A stretch of 5,269 bases of DNA from an uncultured Ruminococcus sp. (GTDB lineage Bacteria > Bacillota_A > Clostridia > Oscillospirales > Ruminococcaceae): NCBI GenBank assembly GCA_937880065.1, contig CALFMA010000002.1, positions 1 to 5,269 on the forward strand. Direction: 5' to 3'. Positions 1-5,269 of this stretch are shown in pieces (position 1 is the first letter of the stretch; the number at the start of each line of letters is the position of its first letter). A model generated the notes under the pieces. It was not told the origin of the DNA and did not search any database. It saw nothing but the letters and a program-made list of their open reading frames with translations. The translations under genes were made by a program, and so were the position numbers.

Positions 1-2771
1 GTACTTACATATACTTGAACCTTGGTTCCTTCCGGCAAAGTTTTTCCGGCTGCAGTCATTTGTTTGAAAATATAACCTTTGTCATACTCCTCGGATTCTT
101 CCTCGCGAACAACCGTAAGAACGAGTCCTGCTTTTGTACAAGCTTTTTCGAGATATACCTCAGGCTCTGCAAAACGTGTGGAATCGCCCTCAATTTCAGC
201 TGATGTGCCGTTGAGGTGGATATATGTCTTTGTCACCTCAACATCGGGAGGATTTGTTTCTTCTTCCTCTCCCTTGCCGTCCATCCAGCTTTCAGGGAGA
301 GCTGAAAGCAATCCCGCATCAAGCTTCTGGATAGAAATTGCGTCAACGGCTGTAATTCCGTCACCACGATTGCAAACATCAGCGTTTAACTTTCCCTGCT
401 CCGACAATGGATATTTGTCGGGATTTGCAAGCATCTGAAAAACTGATGATGCATCGGCAATTGTGACAACTCCGTCACAATTTGCATCACCTGCAAGAAC
501 GGTTGTGTTATCATCGGCAATGGTAATATTAAAAGCGGAAATAGTTTTTTCAACTCCCGATTGAGCTGTTATTTTTACGGAATATTCTCCGCTTTCGGCA
601 GCTGTAATTTTTTCAAGAGTAATTGTATTTGTAGTGAAATCGGGGAGCAATTCGCCGTTTCTGTACCATTGATATTTTGTATCGCCCTTTGTTTCTGCAA
701 CAACGGTATAGCTGTAATCCTCACCCGATTTGAGTCTTACATCGGTAAACTGAGAAATCACGAAGAAATCAGAGCCTACAGTTGCAGTTTTCGCTTTTAC
801 ATCGCTTTTCACAACCCAATCATTAGCACTATCCTGCATAGAAATTCTCACATCGGTAATTTCAGAGCCTGCCTTTATACCCATAACTTCAAAGGGAAAT
901 TTGAATTCAACCATATCATCGCTCCAGACACAGCGGCTTCCGTCATAGCTGTCGTGATTGAAGTAAATGAAACCGTTGCTTACATAATAAATCCAGTAAA
1001 ACTCGTCATTATTTCTCAACTGGAAGTTATAAACAGGGGCAGTTGCGTTCTGCTTTGCGGTACTCATAACATAAAAGTGATTATCATCAGCTTTTGCGTA
1101 AAGTTTAACACCTTCTTCATTTTCAGCAATGAGCATATCCTCCGTCCATTCGTCGGGGGAGGAAATTACACCGTCAATTACAGTTCGTCCGTTAAGGGAA
1201 TAAAATTGCACAGGGGAATTATTTTCGCTGCCGTTTACAGTGATAGAATTATCAGTACCCTTTTCTGCTGATTCAGTAACGGTAACTGTTCCGAGATAAT
1301 TGGCGGCAATTGAGGAATCCCACACATCTTTATTTGCAAAACGGATACTTCTTCCGGTCATATTGGTAAGCGAAAGGGGAGTAGCCATATTGAGTTTGAG
1401 CATAACATTCCAATCGCCCACAGGGAGATTATCGGGCAGCTTAATATTCAGCGTATTTTCCGTAGTTTCGCAGGAATTCCATTTACGGCAATCCGTATCA
1501 GCCTCCGCATAGGCAAAAACTCCGTCCTTTTCAAGAACCACATATGACTGCACCTGCGGAATAACATTTGCAAATCCGGTATTTTCAATGGAGAAATTTA
1601 CGGTAACATTTCCGCCCTGCTGAGTTTTCGGAGTAAGCTTTGAATCACGGATTACAAAACGGTAGCCGATATGGTCACGGATAAACTGAAAAACATTCTG
1701 ACCGTAGTATGCGGAATTGTCCACACCCTCAACGGTGTATTCCTCGCTGAACGTAAAATCCTTATAGAACGGGAAAATATTGCAGTTGATATAGCTTAAA
1801 TGGGTTTTATACATTTCAGGAATTGCATTTTCGGGGAGATATGTGTCAAAGGATTGAGCAAAATCGTGAGCGCCCGAAAATTCGCCGCCGTAGTATGAAG
1901 TCAGCGTCTGGTGATTAATCCAGTCAGTTTCAATTTCACGGTTTGAGAACGTGCCGAGGTCGTTGACACTTCCCATATAGCCGTCATTGAAAAGACCGAC
2001 TCTGTCTTTATTTTCCTGAATTGTGGTGGAATATTCGCTTTCTGTTATACTATCAATCAGCTCAAAATTATTCAATTCTTTTCGCTCAATGCCTATCCAT
2101 TCAGCGAAAATATCGGGAGTTCTGACAGTTACTGGAATAGGTGCAGGAACAGCTTGCAGCATAGCTTCAAGAACTTTAGCTTTATAGTCAACGGTAACAT
2201 ATTTTCCGCCGTGCATTTCGCCCCATTTTCCTACAAGGCCAGCCTCTACATATGCGATAATATCCTTGTATTTTTCAAGGAGTCCGCTTTCTTTAATCTG
2301 GTCAATGTGGTGGAGTACCTGCTCAAAAGTTGCAGGTTCGGGATTATCTTTTCCCAAATCGTCATAGCGGAAACGCATAGCAATCATACAGCCGTTATTG
2401 CGGCAATTTGCAAAGGTCCGGTCCCTCGCATTAAAAAAGTTTTCGTCAAGGTCGTAGTCAATTCCCTCGGTATATGTTCCGTCGTCGTGATATGTACCGT
2501 TTACGCCGCAGGAGAATTCGCCAATATCAATAAAAAACAGCACCAATTTTGCGTCAGGGTTATACACGGGAGTGCTGCCGGGTTTGCAGTTAGGCCATAC
2601 AGTAGAGGTATAACCTGCGGCAGGATTGGAAATAGTTTCAACTATTTCGGTATAGTCAATACCGCTGTCAACAAGAGCAGATTCCTCGGCACTAATGGGA
2701 AAAGCCGTCATTGAAGATAATGAAACGGCAGAGGTTAAAATAGAAATGAATTTTTTAAGTTTCCTTATCAT
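1..2771 (-). CDS. Secreted dockerin protein with DUF4874-DUF4832 core, CBM-like, Ig-like and PASTA-like domains (3' end cut by window)
   Basis: The frame is open for 923 codons and runs off the left edge. Residues 1-28 form a signal peptide: basic MIRKLKK, a hydrophobic stretch, then a likely cut after ISA. Residues ~45-200 match DUF4874 (NPAAGY near 49, MRFRYDD near 132, EAGLVGKWGE near 176). Residues ~215-495 match DUF4832 (FNDGYMGS near 261, DLGTF, GGE 295-297, HIGYRFV near 367, IRFAN near 476). Residues ~508-660 look like a CBM9/DOMON beta sandwich (IDG and DEW near 532-542). Residues ~665-752 are Ig-like (W702, SGEY 727-730). A dockerin follows at 758-828, then an acidic linker (GEEEE) and a PASTA-like segment at ~868-923. 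These domains imply export and attachment to a cohesin scaffold, probably acting on polysaccharide. The catalytic activity of the DUF4874/4832 core is not known to me. The start at 2771 is chosen because GGTGAT lies 4 bases upstream. An in-frame ATG at 2783 has no ribosome site. It lies 53 bases after the cyclase gene, probably in the same operon. Confidence 0.9.
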   Translation of the reverse strand, partial: MIRKLKKFISILTSAVSLSSMTAFPISAEESALVDSGIDYTEIVETISNPAAGYTSTVWPNCKPGSTPVYNPDAKLVLFFIDIGEFSCGVNGTYHDDGTYTEGIDYDLDENFFNARDRTFANCRNNGCMIAMRFRYDDLGKDNPEPATFEQVLHHIDQIKESGLLEKYKDIIAYVEAGLVGKWGEMHGGKYVTVDYKAKVLEAMLQAVPAPIPVTVRTPDIFAEWIGIERKELNNFELIDSITESEYSTTIQENKDRVGLFNDGYMGSVNDLGTFSNREIETDWINHQTLTSYYGGEFSGAHDFAQSFDTYLPENAIPEMYKTHLSYINCNIFPFYKDFTFSEEYTVEGVDNSAYYGQNVFQFIRDHIGYRFVIRDSKLTPKTQQGGNVTVNFSIENTGFANVIPQVQSYVVLEKDGVFAYAEADTDCRKWNSCETTENTLNIKLPDNLPVGDWNVMLKLNMATPLSLTNMTGRSIRFANKDVWDSSIAANYLGTVTVTESAEKGTDNSITVNGSENNSPVQFYSLNGRTVIDGVISSPDEWTEDMLIAENEEGVKLYAKADDNHFYVMSTAKQNATAPVYNFQLRNNDEFYWIYYVSNGFIYFNHDSYDGSRCVWSDDMVEFKFPFEVMGIKAGSEITDVRISMQDSANDWVVKSDVKAKTATVGSDFFVISQFTDVRLKSGEDYSYTVVAETKGDTKYQWYRNGELLPDFTTNTITLEKITAAESGEYSVKITAQSGVEKTISAFNITIADDNTTVLAGDANCDGVVTIADASSVFQMLANPDKYPLSEQGKLNADVCNRGDGITAVDAISIQKLDAGLLSALPESWMDGKGEEEETNPPDVEVTKTYIHLNGTSAEIEGDSTRFAEPEVYLEKACTKAGLVLTVVREEESEEYDKGYIFKQMTAAGKTLPEGTKVQVYVS
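288..500 (-). other. Type I dockerin domain within the secreted protein
   Basis: This segment encodes residues 758-828. The first calcium loop is a canonical 12-residue D-x-N-x-D-G-x5-D (D762, N764, D766, D773), followed by the F1 helix ASSVFQML. The second loop runs D798 to D810 and is 13 residues long (DVCNRGDGITAVD), one longer than canonical, followed by the helix AISIQKLDAG. Dockerins bind cohesin modules on scaffoldins or cell-surface anchors, so the protein is probably part of a cellulosome-like complex. The dockerin is internal rather than C-terminal, because a linker and another domain follow it. Confidence 0.93.
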
Positions 2772-2775
2772 AATA

Positions 2776-2781
2776 ATCACC
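2776..2781 (-). promoter_or_regulatory. Weak ribosome binding site that sets the start of the dockerin protein
   Basis: On the minus strand GGTGAT sits 4 bases before the ATG at 2771. It supports MIRKLKK as the N-terminus over the in-frame ATG at 2783, which has only ATTCTTT in front of it. The match to the Shine-Dalgarno consensus is modest and much weaker than that of the upstream cyclase gene. Confidence 0.5.
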
Positions 2782-2790
2782 ATAAAGAAT

Positions 2791-2819
2791 GCCGCATAAG
2801 CCGTTAGGGTTTATGCGGC
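2791..2819 (-). terminator. Intercistronic hairpin: weak terminator or attenuator/processing stem
   Basis: Two perfect 9-base arms, GCCGCATAA at 2791-2799 and TTATGCGGC at 2811-2819, enclose an 11-base loop, six bases beyond the stop codon of the cyclase gene. Read on the minus strand, the stem is followed by ATTCTTTA, a poor U-tract, so full termination is doubtful. There is no visible promoter between it and the downstream start at 2771, which argues for partial termination or an mRNA-stabilising stem between two co-transcribed genes. Confidence 0.55.
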
Positions 2820-2824
2820 GAAAT

Positions 2825-4723
2825 TTACTTTTTTCGTTTGTGGGCAAGCTTATAAACGTACATCTGTTCATCGGCTCTGTTAATTAATTCATCAATATTC
2901 AAATCAGTATTAACTGTAGCATATGAGCAGCCGATACTTGCACGGACGTTATATGGTTTCCCCGAATTTCTGTTGTATTCAACAAGTGCGTCAAGGAAAC
3001 GCACTTTGAATTCCTCAAAAACCTGTTCAGGGTCGTTACTGTAAGTGAATATCGCAGCACAGAATTCATCACCGCCAAAGCGTGCACAAAGCTTGCTGTG
3101 GAGAGAGCTGCTGACAAGAGCATTTGCAATTGTAATAATTGCGGAATCACCCTCAGCATGACCGAAAGTGTCGTTTATATACTTCAATCTGTCCATATCC
3201 GCAGATATAATCAGCAGAGTTGAACCTACATAATTATTATCTATAAACGCCTCATTCATTTTTTCATAGAATCCTCGGCGGTTGAACAGACCTGTCATAT
3301 AGTCACGCTGTGAAAGTTTCTGGAGTTCCTCATTCATACTTCTGATTTGTACTCGGCTATGGAAATTTCCAAGGGTGGAAGTAATAGCAGTCATCATAGT
3401 ATTTATTTTTTCATACTCATCAATGTCTATTTCAGGCTGGAAAACACAGTAACCCATAACCATATCTATATAATGTGAACAGCATATAATGATTGGATTG
3501 TCATTTTCCATAAGAAGGTCAAATCGTGGAAGAAGTCTTGAGGTAGGTATTCTGCACCGTTCATACTCGTAATTTTTGTAGCAATGATACATTACATCAA
3601 CATTATCGCTGTAGCAATTTTCATCTTTATAAAGGCTTCCGAAATGAGGAGGTTCAAAAACGCTGTCATTAAGCAGAAATATGCACGTTTCAAATTTAAA
3701 TCTTCTCACAAGAAAACGTGGCAGGAAATTAATATCAGTAAGATTCAGCATAGACGTTTGTGTATGGCAAATCATCTTTTGTCTTTCATCAGATTTTCGC
3801 ACGCTTGTAAGTAAGGCTCTGATTGAAGATTGAACATTTTTATAATTTATGGGCTGACAGCCGCAGGATTGCGAATAATCAATGCTGAAATCAATACAAT
3901 AAGATTTTTCAACAGGGATATTATTACTTATTTTTTCGAGGGTATCAATAAGCAAAGTACTCATTTTTTCAAAATCCTGTCTGCAAGTAGTGATGCGAGG
4001 AGGAAGATATTCAACCTGCTTTATACCGTCAAATCCTGTAACAATGCAATCCTTTGGAATTTCAACGCCCATATTCTGCAAATAGTCGCTGACTGTAATT
4101 GCCATAAGGTCATTTGCACATATAATTGCATCGGGAACTTCACGTTTTTCCTCTATAAACCACCTGTTCAGAACTTCAATAGTAGGCTGTTCCCAGAAAC
4201 AGCCGTAACCGATATTATCGGGAATAAACGGCAGATTATTCAGTTCCAAAGCACGGCGAAAAGCCTCTACACGTTCCTGTGAATATACATTATCTAAAAA
4301 GCCTGCCATAAATAAAATATTTTTTGCATTATGGTCTTCAATAACGTGGCGGCAAAGTTTTTCAAACACATTTGAATTATTAAAAGTAAAAGTAATACAG
4401 TCCTCCATATCCTTATCCATAGAGATTACAGGGATATTTCGCTTTATGCAATTCACACGGATTTCTTCAACTATTTCAGGGTCATAAATAATATTGGGAA
4501 AAATAATAACTGCTGACAAAATATCATAGGGGATAAGTCTGAAAACGGCGGAAGCACCCTCGTTAGTTTCAGGACTTTGCTCATATAAATCAGCACAGGA
4601 ATTGAAAACAAGCAGTCGGTAACCGTTTTTTACAGCATGCTTATTCAATTCTGCAACAAAATTAAATCTGTCTTCTTCATGAAGTGTCGAGAAGCAGACA
4701 CCGATAAGTTTTACTGGCTGCAT
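2825..4723 (-). CDS. Cytoplasmic diguanylate cyclase with LacI/PBP1-type ligand-sensor domain (GGDEF protein)
   Basis: The complete product is 632 residues and should make cyclic di-GMP from two GTP. Residues ~4-280 are a type 1 periplasmic-binding-protein fold of the LacI/GalR sensor kind (KLIGVCFS near 5, AIICANDLMA near 199, IVTGFDG near 227), closing with an SCGC motif at 286-289. I associate that motif with sensor-GGDEF and sensor-AraC proteins of Firmicutes. No helix-turn-helix precedes it, and there is no signal peptide or membrane segment, so the sensor is intracellular. Residues ~295-455 form a middle domain, possibly GAF-like but not firmly assigned. A short helix (~456-474) leads to the GGDEF domain, ~475-632. 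The active site looks intact: D509, N517 and D526 in DMDRLKYIND...GHAEGD, and GGDEF at 550-554. The inhibitory RxxD site is absent (LHSK at 541-544). There is no EAL domain. The protein has 23 cysteines. The start is fixed by a strong AAAGGAG site. Confidence 0.95.
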   Translation of the reverse strand: MQPVKLIGVCFSTLHEEDRFNFVAELNKHAVKNGYRLLVFNSCADLYEQSPETNEGASAVFRLIPYDILSAVIIFPNIIYDPEIVEEIRVNCIKRNIPVISMDKDMEDCITFTFNNSNVFEKLCRHVIEDHNAKNILFMAGFLDNVYSQERVEAFRRALELNNLPFIPDNIGYGCFWEQPTIEVLNRWFIEEKREVPDAIICANDLMAITVSDYLQNMGVEIPKDCIVTGFDGIKQVEYLPPRITTCRQDFEKMSTLLIDTLEKISNNIPVEKSYCIDFSIDYSQSCGCQPINYKNVQSSIRALLTSVRKSDERQKMICHTQTSMLNLTDINFLPRFLVRRFKFETCIFLLNDSVFEPPHFGSLYKDENCYSDNVDVMYHCYKNYEYERCRIPTSRLLPRFDLLMENDNPIIICCSHYIDMVMGYCVFQPEIDIDEYEKINTMMTAITSTLGNFHSRVQIRSMNEELQKLSQRDYMTGLFNRRGFYEKMNEAFIDNNYVGSTLLIISADMDRLKYINDTFGHAEGDSAIITIANALVSSSLHSKLCARFGGDEFCAAIFTYSNDPEQVFEEFKVRFLDALVEYNRNSGKPYNVRASIGCSYATVNTDLNIDELINRADEQMYVYKLAHKRKK

Positions 4724-4731
4724 AGTTTACG

Positions 4732-4738
4732 CTCCTTT
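4732..4738 (-). promoter_or_regulatory. Strong Shine-Dalgarno site of the GGDEF gene
   Basis: On the minus strand AAAGGAG lies 8 bases before the ATG at 4723. This near-consensus site fixes the start of the cyclase and predicts efficient translation. Confidence 0.85.
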
Positions 4739-4772
4739 CTAATATGAATTCTAATCCAAATTTATCACATAT

Positions 4773-4801
4773 ATTATAACATATTTAATACCATTTGTAA
4801 A
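4773..4801 (-). promoter_or_regulatory. Sigma-A type promoter for the GGDEF-dockerin gene pair
   Basis: On the minus strand TTTACA (4796-4801) and a perfect TATAAT (4773-4778) are separated by exactly 17 bases. Transcription would start near 4766, giving a leader of about 43 bases that contains the ribosome site at 4732-4738. The leader is too short for a riboswitch. The -35 element overlaps one of two TTGTAAA direct repeats (4795-4801 and 4810-4816). Confidence 0.7.
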
Positions 4802-4814
4802 GGGGTAAATTGTA

Positions 4815-4832
4815 AATATTTGTTCAAATATT
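4815..4832. promoter_or_regulatory. 18-bp perfect palindrome between divergent promoters, candidate operator
   Basis: AATATTTG-TT-CAAATATT is a perfect inverted repeat of 8-base arms around a 2-base centre. It lies about 13 bases upstream of the minus-strand -35 and 32 bases upstream of the plus-strand -35, a position suited to a dimeric regulator acting on either promoter. In such AT-rich DNA a chance palindrome is possible. The local GGDEF protein has no DNA-binding domain and so is not the obvious ligand. Confidence 0.4.
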
Positions 4833-4842
4833 GCTGTTTTTT

Positions 4843-4861
4843 GTGAAATTTTCGTGAAATT
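4843..4861. repeat. Tandem 8-bp direct repeats GTGAAATT upstream of the plus-strand promoter
   Basis: GTGAAATT occurs at 4843-4850 and again at 4854-4861. The 11-base offset is about one helical turn and ends directly before the plus-strand -35 at 4865. A seven-base version, GTGAAAT, recurs at 4967-4973 inside the transcribed region. The spacing would suit side-by-side binding of an activator, but no regulator is identifiable here. Confidence 0.35.
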
Positions 4862-4864
4862 ATA

Positions 4865-4893
4865 TTGATTTCAACTATTTTGTGTGATATAAT
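4865..4893 (+). promoter_or_regulatory. Strong sigma-A type promoter for the short plus-strand unit
   Basis: TTGATT (4865-4870), a 17-base spacer and a perfect TATAAT (4888-4893) form a near-consensus promoter. A TG one base upstream of the -10 (4885-4886) makes it an extended -10 element. Transcription would start near 4900. It diverges from the GGDEF promoter. Confidence 0.65.
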
Positions 4894-4965
4894 AATAAAA
4901 GAATACACACAGTTGATTTATTTGGTTCAGTACGACACTTAATTATATGAAAAAAGCTGAAATAG

Positions 4966-5172
4966 TGTGAAATATCGAAGGATTTTTCACATTGTGTTGA
5001 CTGCGGTTTACAACAAATTCGAAAAATCGGAAAGAATTTTAGAACATCTGAAATTAAAATCAGTTGTCTTGTTGAAAAACAATATAGCAAACAAGCTGTA
5101 GTTGCTTTATGTAAAACCTTTGATTTAGACGGTTCTGATGTTGCGTTAGTTCATGGAACATTACCGGATTAA
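4966..5172 (+). pseudogene. Short open frame without a canonical start, probable decayed small gene
   Basis: The frame is open for 68 codons after an in-frame TAG at 4963-4965 and ends in TAA at 5170. Its second half has protein-like composition and codon use (for example AVVALCKTFDLDGSDVA), and it has a CxxC pair early on (HCVDCG). No ATG, GTG or TTG occurs anywhere in the frame. In a second frame an ATG at 4947 reads MKKAEIV and stops at 4968. In that same register as neither of these, GTG at 4994, with AAGGA 11 bases upstream, gives 35 codons ending in TAG at 5099. The mixture of broken pieces under an intact promoter and terminator suggests a frameshifted remnant, though a rare ATT or ATA start or a non-coding RNA cannot be excluded. 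I do not recognise the family. Confidence 0.35.
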
Positions 5173-5192
5173 CCAAAAATAGATAATAATTT

Positions 5193-5223
5193 AAAACAAG
5201 GCTTTAAAAAGCCTTGTTTTTTT
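5193..5223 (+). terminator. Rho-independent terminator of the short plus-strand unit
   Basis: AAAACAAGGCT (5193-5203) pairs perfectly with AGCCTTGTTTT (5210-5220) over 11 bp around a TTAAAA loop, and a run of seven T (5217-5223) follows and overlaps the right arm. It lies 20 bases after the TAA at 5170-5172 and closes a transcript of about 320 bases from the promoter at 4865-4893. Confidence 0.88.
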
Positions 5224-5237
5224 GTATAAATATAAAT

Positions 5238-5269
5238 ATGCAAAAAGTAGTTGAAAAATTCATTAAAGA
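5238..5269 (+). CDS. Possible start of the next gene (first ten codons only)
   Basis: ATG at 5238 opens a frame reading MQKVVEKFIK that runs off the right edge. The residues look like a soluble helical N-terminus. They resemble the start of tripeptidase T-type peptidases (M-x-x-V-V-E-R-F-L-K), but ten residues cannot establish this. There is no Shine-Dalgarno site. The ATG follows the terminator by only 14 bases, with TATAAA at 5225-5230 in between, so the real start could be elsewhere or the gene could be leaderless. Confidence 0.3.
   Translation, partial: MQKVVEKFIK

Noticed and set aside
561..1271. Plus-strand 236-codon open frame
   Set aside because: It lies entirely opposite the dockerin protein gene, has no ribosome site, and its sequence has no recognisable domain; the minus frame has clear domains throughout.
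2154..2714. Plus-strand 186-codon open frame
   Set aside because: It is antisense to the DUF4874/DUF4832 coding region and has no family signature or start signals.
1..2771. Frameshift in the long secreted protein
   Set aside because: The frame reads through from 2771 to 1 without a stop and keeps domain signatures in register along its whole length.
2899..3159. Minus-strand 86-codon open frame inside the GGDEF domain
   Set aside because: It is an out-of-frame reading of the conserved GGDEF coding sequence with no independent start signal.
3830..4282. Plus-strand 150-codon open frame (and a 76-codon one at 3584-3814)
   Set aside because: Both are opposite the sensor-GGDEF gene, whose frame is unambiguous.
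4724..4766. Riboswitch (for example c-di-GMP sensing) in the leader of the GGDEF gene
   Set aside because: The predicted leader is only about 43 bases and contains no conserved aptamer-like elements or paired stems beyond the ribosome site.
4875..5090. Minus-strand 71-codon open frame opposite the short plus-strand unit
   Set aside because: It starts mid-unit without a ribosome site, runs antisense to the promoter and transcript, and has no recognisable composition or domain.

Overview
The window reads as chromosomal DNA of an anaerobic, moderately AT-rich Gram-positive bacterium of the Ruminococcus/Oscillospiraceae type. The pointers are a secreted protein with a two-repeat type I dockerin, including the 'NRGDGIT' style of second loop I associate with ruminococci; a cytoplasmic LacI-type sensor fused to GGDEF, a combination common in Clostridia; strong AGGAG-type ribosome binding; and an AT-rich intergenic region with clear sigma-A promoters. 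The species cannot be fixed from the sequence alone.

Layout. Positions 1-2771, minus strand: a large secreted protein, 923 codons visible and cut by the left edge. It has a signal peptide, a DUF4874 plus DUF4832 core (a putative glycoside-hydrolase-like module of unknown activity), a CBM9/DOMON-like beta domain, an Ig-like domain, a dockerin and then a PASTA-like segment running off the window. Positions 2772-2824: a short gap with a perfect 9-bp hairpin. Positions 2825-4723, minus strand: a complete 632-residue cytoplasmic diguanylate cyclase with an N-terminal periplasmic-binding-protein-fold sensor and no HTH. Positions 4724-4965: a divergent regulatory region with a well-formed promoter on each strand, an 18-bp palindrome between them and a pair of 8-bp direct repeats. 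Positions about 4900-5223, plus strand: a short unit with a strong promoter and a textbook terminator, whose only sizeable open frame has no ATG, GTG or TTG start. It is either a decayed small gene or an untranslated RNA. Positions 5238-5269: the first ten codons of a possible next gene.

How the parts may work together (inference): the two minus-strand genes are spaced like an operon driven from the promoter near 4773-4801. A cytoplasmic sugar-like sensor that makes c-di-GMP would then be co-expressed with a surface or cellulosome-attached carbohydrate-active protein. The cyclase has an intact active site and lacks the RxxD inhibitory site, so its output should depend mainly on its sensor or its amount. 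No RNA genes, mobile elements or CRISPR arrays were seen.
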